A DNA stretch of 64,000 nucleotides, from NCBI GenBank assembly GCA_902536515.1, contig CACAXU010000003.1, forward strand, positions 1 to 64,000, given 5' to 3'. The notes beneath the pieces are model-generated. The model was not told the origin of the DNA and did not search any database. It saw nothing but the letters and a program-made list of their open reading frames with translations. The position numbers and the translations under genes were made by a program. Positions 17,733 through 27,444 of the stretch are shown here, in pieces (positions within the stretch are counted from its first letter, which is position 1; the number at the start of each line of letters is the position of its first letter). The DNA is from an uncultured Litorivicinus sp. Its GTDB lineage: Bacteria; Pseudomonadota; Gammaproteobacteria; Pseudomonadales; Litorivicinaceae.

Positions 17733-18503
17733 TTAAATCGCGAGGTAATCGTGACGTAACTGCTCGTTCTCGAGAACTTCTTCCGCCGAGCCGTCAAAGA
17801 CCACTGAACCGGTATCCATAATCACAGAACGATCCGCAAGCTTTAAAGCAGCAACAGCATTCTGCTCGACGATAATTGTTGTGATCCCAAGCGTCTTGAT
17901 ATCCCGCAACGTACGTTCGATCTCTTGCACAATCACGGGAGCAAGCCCTTCGTATGGCTCATCAAGTAACAATAATTTCACATCGCGAGCGAGCGCACGA
18001 CCAACAGCAAGCATCTGTTGCTCGCCACCCGACAGCGTCACTCCCTCTTGATTCCGCCGCTCTTTTAAGCGAGGGAACAGATCGTAAATACGATCGATTC
18101 CCCAGCCAATTGGCTCTTCAATCTGGGCCAAAACCAGGTTCTCCTCAACAGACAGCCCTGGGATGATCCGACGATCTTCTGGAACCAAAGAAATTCCGCG
18201 CTGTGACGCCTCGTACGCTTTCATCCTATGCAAAGCCTCATGATCCAGCCAAATTTCACCACGGCGTACCTCGGGGTCATCGCACCGCGCTATGGCTCGG
18301 AGCGTGGACGTTTTCCCCGCCCCGTTTCGTCCGAGCAGTGCGAGGATTTCGCCTTCGTGGATGTTAAAGCTTACGCCCTGGACGATATAAGATTCAGCGT
18401 AATACGCGTGGATATCCCTCACCGAGCAAAACGCGGTCGGCGTTCCGAGGTTTGTTGTCTGTACGATCTCGGTCGGGCCGTCATATGTCTGTTGTTCTGT
18501 CAT
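17733..18503 (-). CDS. livF: Branched-chain-type ABC transporter ATP-binding protein LivF
   Basis: A 256-residue ATPase. Walker A GRNGAGKTSTL near residue 56, signature LSGGEQQML near 156, Walker B LLLLDEPYEGL near 175, and the H-loop position is taken by IVEQNA, all characteristic of LivF. It is last in a five-gene minus-strand operon with a 4-base ATGA-type overlap with livG. It energises import together with LivG. About 20 extra residues at the N-terminus ([13 protein letters not shown]) precede the core. Confidence 0.93.
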   Translation of the reverse strand: MTEQQTYDGPTEIVQTTNLGTPTAFCSVRDIHAYYAESYIVQGVSFNIHEGEILALLGRNGAGKTSTLRAIARCDDPEVRRGEIWLDHEALHRMKAYEASQRGISLVPEDRRIIPGLSVEENLVLAQIEEPIGWGIDRIYDLFPRLKERRNQEGVTLSGGEQQMLAVGRALARDVKLLLLDEPYEGLAPVIVQEIERTLRDIKTLGITTIIVEQNAVAALKLADRSVIMDTGSVVFDGSAEEVLENEQLRHDYLAI

Positions 18504-19273
18504 ACTTCTGCGCCTCCTAGATACGCCTCTTTAACACGTGGATCACCCTTAATCTCCTCAGGTAAGCCCTCAACAATGACGTGCCCTTGCGCGAGGACAC
18601 TGATCCGCTCGGCAAGCGAAAACACCACGTGCATATCGTGCTCGATAATCGCCATCGTGAGACCACGCCCTGCGATCGTCTTTAAGAGATCAATGGTATT
18701 GTTAGTGTCAGCCCGTGCCATCCCAGCCGTTGGTTCGTCGAGAAGCAATAATTTGGGCTCTTGCGATAGACACATCGCGAGCTCAAGGCGGCGTTTGTCA
18801 CCACGAGATAGGGAACCAGCAATCGCATCTCGCTTCTCCCAGAGATTGACGTCGTCCAAGAAATGATGCGCCTTTTCTAGAATATCAGCCTGCTGATCTC
18901 CCCGTGACCATAAATTGAGCTTGAAAGCCCCATCACGGTGAGCGAGCAACGGAATCATCATATTTTCAAGAAGCGTCAAATCTGTGTAGATCTCTGGTGT
19001 TTGAAAAACCCGCGAGATCCCTAACTGATTAATCTGATGTGGCTGCACTCCAAGCATGCTCTGGCCATTGAACATGATCGAGCCCGTATCCGGACTCAGT
19101 TTTCCAATGATGTTATTTAGCAGCGTTGATTTACCGGCCCCATTCGGTCCGATTATTGCGTGGACGGTTCCCGCTTTAACGGTCAGGTTCACATCATCCA
19201 GCGCTTTGAGTCCGCCAAAGGAAAGATTCACGCCCGAAATTTCAAGAATATTTGACATATAACTCTGCCTCAT
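18500..19273 (-). CDS. livG: Branched-chain-type ABC transporter ATP-binding protein LivG
   Basis: A 257-residue ATPase with Walker [11 protein letters not shown] near residue 41, a signature region [16 protein letters not shown] near 155, Walker [12 protein letters not shown] near 175 and IIEHDMHVV near 210. The GDKRRLE signature and the long helical insert mark LivG rather than LivF. The first ATG overlaps the livM stop; a second ATG at 19258 could also be used. Forms a heterodimer with LivF under the LivH/LivM pore. Confidence 0.93.
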   Translation of the reverse strand: MRQSYMSNILEISGVNLSFGGLKALDDVNLTVKAGTVHAIIGPNGAGKSTLLNNIIGKLSPDTGSIMFNGQSMLGVQPHQINQLGISRVFQTPEIYTDLTLLENMMIPLLAHRDGAFKLNLWSRGDQQADILEKAHHFLDDVNLWEKRDAIAGSLSRGDKRRLELAMCLSQEPKLLLLDEPTAGMARADTNNTIDLLKTIAGRGLTMAIIEHDMHVVFSLAERISVLAQGHVIVEGLPEEIKGDPRVKEAYLGGAEV

Positions 19274-20400
19274 TCAGCGCTATCTGCTCGGGACTTTACG
19301 AAGAACCGACGCTTGATTCGATCGACTCCTTCCATGATCCCACCAGGCAAAAAAATAACTACCAACATGAACAATAGACCAAGCGTTAGGTGCCATCCCT
19401 TCCCGACAAACAACGAGACAACGCTGGCAATGAAGGTTCCGAGCGTATCGGGTAAAAACGAAAAGAGATCCACGAGAACCGACTTATCGATCGCAGAAAA
19501 AATATTTTCTGCATACTTGATGACCGCGGCACCGATGACTGGTCCCACCAATGTGCCAATACCACCAAGAATCGTCATCAAAACAACCTCACCTGAAGCT
19601 GTCCATTGCATGCGTTCGGCACCGGCAAGAGGATCCACAGCCGCCATCAGACAACCAGCTAGACCGGCATACATACCTGAGATAACAAAAGCTGCAAGCT
19701 TGTAAGGCCGCGTATTTAACCCGGTGTACATCATCCGAGTTTGATTCGTTTTGATACCGCGAAGCATCGAGCCAAACGATGAGCGTGTGATTCGAATCGA
19801 AATATAAAACCCAACGATTAGGAAAAACGCGCAGAAATAGAAACCAAACAGGCCATCCCACGCGCCCATCTCGATACCAAAGAAATTGGTTGGGGGAATA
19901 CCCGCACCGTCCGCAACAGCACCATCCAGTAAACGCATGTCCTTGGTGCTCAACTGGAGTCCGGTCTCACCCTGCGTAATCGGGGTCAATACAGAGTACG
20001 CGAGGTTGTACGACATTTGCGCAAGGGCCAAAGTCAGAATCGAAAAATAGATCCCTGTTCTTCGAAGACAAATGAAACCGATGACTAACGAGAAAATGCC
20101 CGCGACCAGAGTTCCAAAAATAATTGCAGGGATGACGTTCATCGTCATTAGCTTGAAAACCCAAACCGTCGCGTATGAACCAACTCCAATAAAGGCTGCG
20201 TGCCCGAATGACAGATAGCCGGTTTGCCCGAATAGGATGTTAAACCCAATCGCGAACAAGCCGAAAATTGCAAACTTTTGCATCAAATCGGGATAGGCAG
20301 CGCCGAATGGCTGTAACCAAATCGGCATCGCAAGTACGACCAAGGTGAACCCTAAAAACAGCGTCAAGTCTGACCGTGGAGTAACTGTTGATTTCGCCAT
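19270..20400 (-). CDS. livM: Branched-chain-type ABC transporter permease LivM
   Basis: A 376-residue permease with about nine spans. The motif [21 protein letters not shown] near residue 53-73 and the coupling-helix region [15 protein letters not shown] followed by FLPGGIMEG at the C-terminus are LivM hallmarks. A periplasmic loop near residues 140-170 ([21 protein letters not shown]) is typical of subfamilies carrying substrates other than leucine. It is separated by 3 bases from livH and overlaps livG. Confidence 0.92.
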   Translation of the reverse strand: MAKSTVTPRSDLTLFLGFTLVVLAMPIWLQPFGAAYPDLMQKFAIFGLFAIGFNILFGQTGYLSFGHAAFIGVGSYATVWVFKLMTMNVIPAIIFGTLVAGIFSLVIGFICLRRTGIYFSILTLALAQMSYNLAYSVLTPITQGETGLQLSTKDMRLLDGAVADGAGIPPTNFFGIEMGAWDGLFGFYFCAFFLIVGFYISIRITRSSFGSMLRGIKTNQTRMMYTGLNTRPYKLAAFVISGMYAGLAGCLMAAVDPLAGAERMQWTASGEVVLMTILGGIGTLVGPVIGAAVIKYAENIFSAIDKSVLVDLFSFLPDTLGTFIASVVSLFVGKGWHLTLGLLFMLVVIFLPGGIMEGVDRIKRRFFVKSRADSAE

Positions 20401-20403
20401 AAT

Positions 20404-21414
20404 TTAGTCCTCCATTACTCCTTTCCGTCCCATCAAACCACGTGGACGGACCAACAAAACAATCATCGCGATCAGGTAGATGATAATTTGGTCAATACCT
20501 GGGAAAATTTCCTTCACTTCGGTCATCGAAGCCAACGACTGCAAAATACCGAGCAAAAAACCAGCCGCGACTGCGCCGGGTAACGATCCCATACCACCAA
20601 CAACGACCACGACGAATGACAAGACAAGGAAATCCATTCCCATGTGGTAATCGGGCGGAAGTATCGGGGTGTACATAAGTCCCGCGAGCCCAGATACGAC
20701 TGCGGCGATCCCAAAGACCGTGCTAAACCGTTTGGTAATATTGATACCGAGTAATTGAACTGTTTCCCGGTCTGCCATTCCGGCGCGTACGACCATTCCA
20801 AACGTCGTAAACTGTAAGAACGAAAAAACGGCTGCGATGATACCCATCGAGAATATGAAATATACCAATCGCCAAGTTGGATAAGTCAAATCCATTCCGA
20901 TAAGTGCACCGAGATTCACCGTTCCAGAAAAGAAATCTGGGGCGGTTTGTGGAATTGGGTTTGCTCCATAAAAAGCTTTGATAATTTCCTGCAAAACAAT
21001 AGCAAGACCAAAGGTTACGAGGATCTGGTCGGCGTGTGGACGTTTGTAAAAGTGCCTAATCAGCCCGCGCTCCATCGCAAGACCAATGCCAAGCATGACT
21101 GGGATCGCAACGAGAAGTGATATCGGAATGGACCAGTTAATAATCAACGAACCAGTCTCGCCGAGCCACATTTCAAGGTACGGTACATCTTTATACGCCT
21201 CAAAAAATGTCACTGACTCGTCTCGGACTTTTGCAGATAGCGTGATCGCTTTGTTGACCGTGACCGCACAAAACGCACCGAGCATGAACAGTGCACCGTG
21301 GGCAAAGTTCACAACACCTAAGGTACCAAATATCAATGTAAGACCTAACGCAATCAGTGCGTAAGCCCCACCTTTATCTAATCCATTCAGGATTTGCAGA
21401 AGTATCGCGTCCAC
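20404..21414 (-). CDS. livH: Branched-chain-type ABC transporter permease LivH
   Basis: A 336-residue permease beginning ILNGLDKGGAYALIALGLTLIFG, the standard LivH start, with GVVNFAHGALFMLG after it and the C-terminal GMGSLPGAVAAGFLLG. It is about 40 residues longer than E. coli LivH because of an extra soluble stretch near residues 52-95 (AKVRDESVTFFEAYKDVPYL) between the second and third spans; some amide/urea-type relatives carry similar insertions. It is the second gene of the operon, after the binding protein. Confidence 0.92.
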   Translation of the reverse strand: MDAILLQILNGLDKGGAYALIALGLTLIFGTLGVVNFAHGALFMLGAFCAVTVNKAITLSAKVRDESVTFFEAYKDVPYLEMWLGETGSLIINWSIPISLLVAIPVMLGIGLAMERGLIRHFYKRPHADQILVTFGLAIVLQEIIKAFYGANPIPQTAPDFFSGTVNLGALIGMDLTYPTWRLVYFIFSMGIIAAVFSFLQFTTFGMVVRAGMADRETVQLLGINITKRFSTVFGIAAVVSGLAGLMYTPILPPDYHMGMDFLVLSFVVVVVGGMGSLPGAVAAGFLLGILQSLASMTEVKEIFPGIDQIIIYLIAMIVLLVRPRGLMGRKGVMED

Positions 21415-21442
21415 TTCGATTCTCTCTGTAACTAAGTTTAAA

Positions 21443-21468
21443 AGCAGGAAGGGGGACCCCTCCCTGCT
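21443..21468 (-). promoter_or_regulatory. Stem-loop between binding-protein and permease genes
   Basis: A near-perfect inverted repeat (AGCAGGGAGGGG paired with CCCCTTCCTGCT) followed on the minus strand by TTTTAAA. Such hairpins after the first gene of binding-protein operons lower expression of the permease genes relative to the abundant binding protein by partial termination or by protecting the upstream mRNA. Confidence 0.75.
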
Positions 21469-21503
21469 AAATACAAAATATCAGGTGGGCTACACGCCCA
21501 ACC

Positions 21504-22862
21504 TTAAACCTTGTATGGTCCTAGCTCGCCAGCATAGAGATCCGGCGAGTAGGTGACTTTGTCTCTGTCGACAATGTCAACTACCTCAAGCAGGTCAAAT
21601 TGGCTTGAAGGGTTCTGGTTGCCACGCACAACAAGTACATTCTTGAACACCTGGTGATCCGCGCCACGATAAATCGAGTCGCCGTTACCCATACCACTAA
21701 ATTCGTGATCTTCAAGTGCCTTGATTACCTGTACTGGATCAAATGTTCCAGCCCGTTCAACCGCATCCGCGTAGAGAAGCGTCTGGCAGTAGCACGTGTG
21801 TGCAGCCTGAGATGGTGGGAAACCATACTCTTGGCCAAATGACTTAACGAAGGCTTGAGAACCAGCATCTTGCAGACTCCAGTTCCATGCCGTTGAGCCA
21901 AGAATTCCTTTAATGCTCTCGCCTGCACCCTGTGCCATCAAACGAGAGAACAGTGGAACGACGACTGTGAAGTCTTTACCGTTCACTTGCTTGTCGAGGA
22001 GCCCAAATTGAACCGCCTGGGTAAGTGAGTTAACCATGTCCTTACCGTAGTGATTAAGAACCAGCGTATCTGCACCGGAATTCAAAACTGGCGTGATGTA
22101 CTGAGAAAAGTCTCCAGCGCCGAGTGGCGTTCTCACAGCGTTTACGGTGTTCCACTTAGCTTGTTTCGCAGTCGCCTCCTGGATTGACGACTCTTGTGAC
22201 CAACCCCAGTTGTAGTCTGCTGTCAAATGATAAACCTGACGCTCGTCGCCATACTCTGCCTGCAATACTGGTGCAAGTGCGGCGCCGGACATGTGCGCGT
22301 TAAAGAAGTGACGGAAACCGTAACGACGACGGTCTTTACCAGTCGTGTCGTTCGAGTGTGTCAGGCCTGCCATAAAGACAGTACCCATTTCCTGAGCAAG
22401 TGCCTGAACAGCGACAGCCACACCCGATGAAGAACCACCCGAGAACATGATCACGCCATCTTTCTCAATCATCCGCTTGGCCGAAGCACGCGCAGCGTCT
22501 GACTTTGTCTGAGTGTCACCAGTGACAAACTCGACTTTCTTGCCGAGGATACCGTTACCTTTAAGGTTCATCGGCTTCATTGTCTGCATCATGCCGCCAT
22601 CACCCTCACCATTGAGATGCTTCACAGCAAGCTTGAAGGCACGTAATTCGTCCGCACCCTCGTCGGCGTATGGACCTGTTTGGGGGACGTTAAAGCCAAG
22701 CGTAACAGTCGCTTTATTTGTTGGATCGTTACGGAAGCCATGGCCGCCAGCATAGGCGCCCTGGATCCAAAACGCAGGTGTACTTAGTGCCGCGCCTGCA
22801 GCCAGCGAACCCTTCAAAAACGAACGGCGAGAAACCGAGGTTTTCTTGTCAGTCATAATCAA
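21504..22862 (-). CDS. ABC transporter substrate-binding protein, Liv/amide type, Tat-exported
   Basis: A 452-residue periplasmic binding protein. The N-terminus has a twin-arginine signal (SRRSFLKGSLAAGAALSTPAF, residues 12-32) with likely cleavage after AYAGG. The mature part has the type I periplasmic fold, with LGFNVPQTGPYADEGADE at the start and FSGGSSSGVAVAVQALAQE in the middle. Tat export of a Liv-type binding protein is common in the urea/short-chain-amide and aromatic-acid subgroups. It is first in the operon and separated from livH by the stem-loop, so it is probably the most abundant product. Ligand unknown. Confidence 0.9.
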   Translation of the reverse strand: MIMTDKKTSVSRRSFLKGSLAAGAALSTPAFWIQGAYAGGHGFRNDPTNKATVTLGFNVPQTGPYADEGADELRAFKLAVKHLNGEGDGGMMQTMKPMNLKGNGILGKKVEFVTGDTQTKSDAARASAKRMIEKDGVIMFSGGSSSGVAVAVQALAQEMGTVFMAGLTHSNDTTGKDRRRYGFRHFFNAHMSGAALAPVLQAEYGDERQVYHLTADYNWGWSQESSIQEATAKQAKWNTVNAVRTPLGAGDFSQYITPVLNSGADTLVLNHYGKDMVNSLTQAVQFGLLDKQVNGKDFTVVVPLFSRLMAQGAGESIKGILGSTAWNWSLQDAGSQAFVKSFGQEYGFPPSQAAHTCYCQTLLYADAVERAGTFDPVQVIKALEDHEFSGMGNGDSIYRGADHQVFKNVLVVRGNQNPSSQFDLLEVVDIVDRDKVTYSPDLYAGELGPYKV

Positions 22863-23392
22863 TCTCCAAAATTTATTGCTATCTGTCTTACTCAGACAGA
22901 GCGAGGATAGTGGGGATGATTAAACGGGGTTTCAATTGAAATCAGAAATTTGCGACGATTGGATATCATGATTTTTGCATAGCAAAATTTTATTTAGTAC
23001 CGATGATCAAATCAAAGTCATCGACCGATGATGTTGTTACTTTTTTACCTAGGAAAACCATCGTTCCATTGAGTCGCCAAGGTTAACTATCTAAGCAACC
23101 GGTTTTGGACCAGGAAAAAATGTACTCCACAGCTGGATTGCGGGTAGTAATTTCAAGGCCACAGCGGAAGGATGGAGCTATCGGCCGTGTCCCATGCAGA
23201 ACCAATCGGCTCCGCGCGACAAGTACCCTCGACCACAACAAGAGGTTCTAGAGCGTAGACGACTGCTTACCAACTTGAGTCATGGCCGACTTATCCAACT
23301 GAACCACAGTTTTGACAAGCGTTGTCGCCAATACTTTGCCTACCCCTTATGTTTTACCCTCATCCCTACTTTATTTGGATTACGAACAGAGC
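22863..23392. other. 530-base region without a recognisable gene
   Basis: This interval holds the presumed promoter of the Liv-type operon at its left end. The rest has only short open frames with no family resemblance and stops in all frames; I see no RNA gene or repeat. It may contain the remains of a lost gene, but nothing identifiable. Confidence 0.5.
22971..22996 (-). promoter_or_regulatory. Putative operator upstream of the Liv-type operon
   Basis: The core TTTTGC-ata-GCAAAA is a perfect 6-bp inverted repeat about 110 bases upstream of the binding-protein start. With its flank it closely resembles the sequence at 49911-49928 upstream of the TRAP dctP gene (ATTTTTGCA, then CAAAAT, then TTATTT in both, one base different in spacing). 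Common regulation is an inference. Confidence 0.4.
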
Positions 23393-23863
23393 TTACACCA
23401 ACCGTGCAACACTCTCCTTTACTCGCCGCAATGGAATTGATGATTCGATTGATGCGACCCCCTCAATCTTTGTTAGCTTGCGGGTAAGAAATCGCTCGAA
23501 CTCGTGTAAATCGGCGACAGCAATTCTCAACAGATAATCAAAACCACCGGTCATCAACCAACAGTCGACTACCTCCTGATAGCGTGCGACCGCTTGCTCG
23601 AAAGTGACTAGCCGATCATCAATTTGTTTGTCGAGGCGGACTGAGACGAAGATACTGAATCCAAAACCCAGTTGCTCTTCATCGATCAGCGCAGTGTAAC
23701 CACGAATATATCCATCGGCCTCAAGCTTTTTCAATCGACGAGCGCATGGCGTTGGCGATAGGCCCACCGCATCAGCCAATTCCAACTGCGAGAGTCGACC
23801 GTCTTGTTGAAGACACCTTAAAATATTCTTATCAATCCCATCAAGCACAGCATTTAACTCCAT
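23393..23863 (-). CDS. Lrp/AsnC-family transcriptional regulator (MdeR-like)
   Basis: A 156-residue regulator: winged HTH at residues 8-60 (LDGIDKNILRCLQQDGRLSQ then LADAVGLSPTPCARRLKKLE) and an AsnC-type ligand-sensing domain at about 70-150. It is divergent from the AceE-like gene with about 117 bases between starts. In Pseudomonas putida the Lrp-type MdeR lies next to mdeAB, where MdeB is an AceE homologue acting on 2-oxobutyrate; this arrangement is similar, so it probably senses an amino acid and controls the neighbouring gene. It may also regulate itself. Confidence 0.88.
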   Translation of the reverse strand: MELNAVLDGIDKNILRCLQQDGRLSQLELADAVGLSPTPCARRLKKLEADGYIRGYTALIDEEQLGFGFSIFVSVRLDKQIDDRLVTFEQAVARYQEVVDCWLMTGGFDYLLRIAVADLHEFERFLTRKLTKIEGVASIESSIPLRRVKESVARLV

Positions 23864-23881
23864 TTATTCATATGATATTAG

Positions 23882-23895
23882 TTTAGATCGCTAAA
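23882..23895. promoter_or_regulatory. Possible Lrp-family operator in divergent promoter
   Basis: Inverted repeat TTTAG-atcg-CTAAA in an AT-rich stretch just upstream of the lrp-type gene and on the promoter side of the aceE-like gene. Size and position suit an Lrp-family binding site; not proven. Confidence 0.35.
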
Positions 23896-23980
23896 TTAGA
23901 GAGTGAAAACACCATTGATTCGCTGAAAAAAACTCAACCGAGGATTTTATACTCCAAGTGTGGGTTGTAGGAGTTCAAGC

Positions 23981-26659
23981 ATGAATCAATTAATCGAGCA
24001 ACGGATCCCAGATCAGATCGATGACGACATGCGTCAGGAGTGGATCGATGCACTTCGATCACTGTTCCGAGAAGAGGGTAAGAATTCGGCGCAACTGCTT
24101 CTTGAAGCGCTAGGTGATGAAGCTCGAGTGCTCGGAATTAATCACTCCAAAGCCTCTTACTCTGCCTACCGGAATACAATCGCACTCGAGGACCAGCCAG
24201 CATATCCCGGGGACCTCGAACTCGAGGAGCAATTAACATCAATCATGCGTTGGAACGCCCTCGCAATGGTTGTGCGTGCAAATCAAACCTATGGCGAGTT
24301 GGGCGGTCATATTGCGTCGTACGCTTCTTGCGCGGAGATCTTTGAACTCGGATTCAACCATTTTTTTCGTGCGCGTAACGACACCTTCGACGGTGATTTA
24401 GTCTACTTTCAACCTCATTCAGCGCCCGGAGTCTATGCCCGTGCTTTTTTGGAGGGCCGCCTGACTGAGGACGATCTCGACAACTACCGACAAGAGGTAC
24501 CAGGACATGGACTATGCTCCTACCCTCATCCTTGGCTTATGAAAGATTTTTGGCAGGTGCCAACGGGCTCGATGGGAATAGGCCCAATCTCAGCGATCTA
24601 TCAAGCGCGCTTCATGCGCTACCTCGAACACCGACAGTTAGCTGAAAGCCAGCAACGCCATGTGTGGGGAGTCTTTGGTGATGGCGAAATGGATGAGCCT
24701 GAGTCCCTTGCAGCTCTGACACTCGCAGCCCGAGAAAACCTCGACAATCTGACATTCATCATCAACTGTAATCTGCAGAGACTCGACGGCCCAGTTCGCG
24801 GCAACGGTCAAATCATCCAAGAGCTTGAATCTTTATTTATTGGGGCCGGCTGGAATGTCATCAAAGTTCTGTGGGGGTCAGAATGGGATACGTTATTTGC
24901 CCTCGATCATGATCATGTCTTGTTGAGACGATTCGCTGAGACGCCCGATGGGGAGTATCAGAATCTTGGATCCAAAAATGGCGATTACAATCGGCAGAAG
25001 TTCTTCGAGCAGGACCCTAAAGCAGCGGCCCTGACAAAACATATGACCGATTCCGAAATCAATGCCCTAAAACGAGGAGGGCATGATTTCAAGAAGCTTT
25101 ATGCCGCGTTCGCCGCTGCCAAAGCGTACAAGGGAAAACCAACGGTGATACTCGCCAAAACCAAAAAAGGATTTGGGATGGGCGGTGCGGGCGAATCGAA
25201 AATGACCTCTCACCAAGCCAAAAAGCTCGATGTAGAGAGTCTTCTTGAATTTCGTGATCGCTTTGATTTACCTCTTAATGATGATCAGGTGCGACGGCTT
25301 GAATTCGTCAAACCATCAAATGACTCTGCCGTAATACGATACTTACTAGAACGTCGTCATCATTTGGGTGGTTTCTTACCAAAGCGATTTTCAACCACTG
25401 TGAATCAACTACCGAGTCGTCCTCCAATGACTGTCTATGCAAAGTCTGCGATCGAGGCAAACGGTAAAGATATGTCAACCACCATGGCATTGGTGCGGAT
25501 CATCGGTGGTCTTTTACGTGATAAACAATTTGGGAAACGACTGGTCCCGATCGTGGCCGACGAAGCCCGCACCTTTGGAATGCAAACACTCTTCCATCAA
25601 ATTGGTATCTATTCGCCCCATGGCCAGACCTATGAGCCCGAAGACGCGGGCTCTGTTGTCTCTTATAAAGAAGCAAAGGACGGGCAACTGCTTGAAGAAG
25701 GCATCTCAGAAGCTGGCGCCATAAGTTCATGGACGGCCGCAGCGACCGCGTATTCCGCTCACAACATTGAACTGCTACCGATCTATATCTTTTACTCGAT
25801 GTTCGGTTTTCAACGAATTGGGGACCTAATCTGGGCTGCGGCCGATCAACGAGCTCGGGGATTTTTGTTCGGCGCAACAGCTGGACGAACCACACTGTCA
25901 GGTGAAGGACTTCAGCATCAAGATGGCTCTAGCCATTTGATCGCCGCAACCATTCCCAACTGCAGAGCCTATGACCCCTGCTTTGCTTACGAACTCGCGG
26001 TCATTGTGGAATACGGGATTCAACGCATGTACGACGAACAACATGATGAGTTGTTTTACATCACGCTAATGAACGAGAACTACTCGCATCCATCGCTTCC
26101 CAATGGAATCAAAGAAGACATCATTCGCGGTATGTATCTTTATAACTCACTCGGTGACGCAGCATCACCTTGCGTACGTCTACTCGGGTCAGGGACCATT
26201 CTCAAGCAGGTCATTGAAGCTGCACATCTGTTAGCTGGGCACTTTGAAATCCGCTGTGAGATTTATTCAGTCACTTCATTTAGTGAGCTCGCCCGCGACG
26301 CGCAAACGATAGAACGCGCGCAACGACTGACTGGCGATGCAGAGAAATCCCAAATCACGAAGCATCTGAGCGGCAGCTACCCAATTGTATGCGCGACTGA
26401 TTATGTGCGATCGGTACCCTCGCAGATTAGTCCGTATCTCAGTGCCCCATTCCAGATTCTTGGAACTGATGGATTCGGGCGTTCCGCCAATCGTCAAGCC
26501 TTGCGAGATTTCTTCGAGGTCAGTGCGGCACATATTGCATTCACCGCAGTCACTTCATTGATCGATACAGGCACGCTCCCAAACCATTCACGACAGCGCG
26601 CGATTGACGCATTCGCAATTGAAATGCCTGTATCTAACTCAGCTCCCTGGAATCAATAG
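23981..26659 (+). CDS. Homodimeric 2-oxo acid dehydrogenase E1 (AceE/MdeB-like)
   Basis: An 892-residue ThDP enzyme matching E. coli AceE (887 residues) over its full length: LELGGH-type GELGGHIASYAS near residue 105, ThDP motif GDGEMDEPES at 233-242 with NCNLQRLDGPV after it, ADEARTFGMQTLFHQIGIYS near 530, and GLQHQDGSSH near 640. It oxidatively decarboxylates a 2-oxo acid and passes the acyl group to an E2. No aceF or lpd gene follows. Divergence from an Lrp-family gene suggests MdeB-type 2-oxobutyrate dehydrogenase rather than housekeeping pyruvate dehydrogenase, although mdeA is absent. The ATG at 23981 has TAGGAG upstream and is chosen over 23960. Confidence 0.9.
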   Translation: MNQLIEQRIPDQIDDDMRQEWIDALRSLFREEGKNSAQLLLEALGDEARVLGINHSKASYSAYRNTIALEDQPAYPGDLELEEQLTSIMRWNALAMVVRANQTYGELGGHIASYASCAEIFELGFNHFFRARNDTFDGDLVYFQPHSAPGVYARAFLEGRLTEDDLDNYRQEVPGHGLCSYPHPWLMKDFWQVPTGSMGIGPISAIYQARFMRYLEHRQLAESQQRHVWGVFGDGEMDEPESLAALTLAARENLDNLTFIINCNLQRLDGPVRGNGQIIQELESLFIGAGWNVIKVLWGSEWDTLFALDHDHVLLRRFAETPDGEYQNLGSKNGDYNRQKFFEQDPKAAALTKHMTDSEINALKRGGHDFKKLYAAFAAAKAYKGKPTVILAKTKKGFGMGGAGESKMTSHQAKKLDVESLLEFRDRFDLPLNDDQVRRLEFVKPSNDSAVIRYLLERRHHLGGFLPKRFSTTVNQLPSRPPMTVYAKSAIEANGKDMSTTMALVRIIGGLLRDKQFGKRLVPIVADEARTFGMQTLFHQIGIYSPHGQTYEPEDAGSVVSYKEAKDGQLLEEGISEAGAISSWTAAATAYSAHNIELLPIYIFYSMFGFQRIGDLIWAAADQRARGFLFGATAGRTTLSGEGLQHQDGSSHLIAATIPNCRAYDPCFAYELAVIVEYGIQRMYDEQHDELFYITLMNENYSHPSLPNGIKEDIIRGMYLYNSLGDAASPCVRLLGSGTILKQVIEAAHLLAGHFEIRCEIYSVTSFSELARDAQTIERAQRLTGDAEKSQITKHLSGSYPIVCATDYVRSVPSQISPYLSAPFQILGTDGFGRSANRQALRDFFEVSAAHIAFTAVTSLIDTGTLPNHSRQRAIDAFAIEMPVSNSAPWNQ

Positions 26660-26740
26660 TCTCCGCTGGACATTAGGGGGCCGCGTCCTCAACAAGCGGG
26701 CGCAGCTTTTTATTTGACTATCCAACCCAACTTTGATTTA

Positions 26741-26757
26741 CTGAATTCTGAATTCAG
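26741..26757. promoter_or_regulatory. 17-bp perfect palindrome, likely GntR operator
   Basis: CTGAATTC-t-GAATTCAG lies 15 bases upstream of the GntR start codon. A perfect inverted repeat at this position suits autoregulation by the GntR protein that follows. Confidence 0.6.
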
Positions 26758-26772
26758 AACTCAAAAAATTTA

Positions 26773-27423
26773 ATGCAAATCAACAAAACAGATCTTGTGG
26801 GTCAAGTGTACGACTCCATCCGTAAACAAATCCTTTCTGGTGCTCTCAATCCAGAATCGCCGCTTCGACAGGAAGAACTCGCTGAAAAACTGGGTGTCAG
26901 CCGACAACCCATCAGTCATGCGCTGGTGTTGCTAGAACGCGAAGGATTGATCTCTGATTACGGGCGTAAAGGGAAAATGGTCGCGCCAATCGTGCCCGAA
27001 CAACTGCGCGATCTCTATCAAGTTCGAGGCGCAATTGATGGCCTGGCGGCCTATTTGTGTGCCATGCGTGTCGATACTGAGCTTAAAGAGCTTCTACATA
27101 AGCTCATCGAGCAAGGGGAAACAGCGACTCACAATGGTTCGATCCAGTCACTAGCTTTTGCAGATATCGCTTTCCACCGCGCTCTCTATGAACGGTCGGG
27201 CAACCCCGAAATCACCCGACTCGCGGACCAATCATGGAGTCACATGGTTCGCTCAATGCATCAAGTGCTTGAGAATCAAACCATACGAACCGGAATCTGG
27301 GACGATCATCGGGCAATCACCGATGCGATTATTGCTGAAGACCCAGAACTTGCCCGCGAGCGAGCCACCAATCACGCTAACTCAGCAGGTCAAATGACTT
27401 ATCAACGTTTGACCGACTCATAA
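26773..27423 (+). CDS. GntR-family regulator with FCD domain
   Basis: A 216-residue regulator: N-terminal winged HTH (residues 8-70, LRQEELAEKLGVSRQPISHA) and an all-helical FCD effector domain (about 78-205) with the metal-binding pattern of this subgroup, including FADIAFHRALYERSG and DHRAITDAI. It is followed by the PhyH-type oxygenase (21 bases) and SAF-domain dehydrogenase genes, so it most likely controls that small catabolic operon in response to its substrate. Confidence 0.9.
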   Translation: MQINKTDLVGQVYDSIRKQILSGALNPESPLRQEELAEKLGVSRQPISHALVLLEREGLISDYGRKGKMVAPIVPEQLRDLYQVRGAIDGLAAYLCAMRVDTELKELLHKLIEQGETATHNGSIQSLAFADIAFHRALYERSGNPEITRLADQSWSHMVRSMHQVLENQTIRTGIWDDHRAITDAIIAEDPELARERATNHANSAGQMTYQRLTDS

Positions 27424-27444
27424 CAACAAAACGAGGAGATATCT

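Noticed and set aside
26665-26715. GC-rich stretch after the aceE-like gene as a terminator
   Set aside because: Stem pairing is poor, although a T run follows; not convincing.
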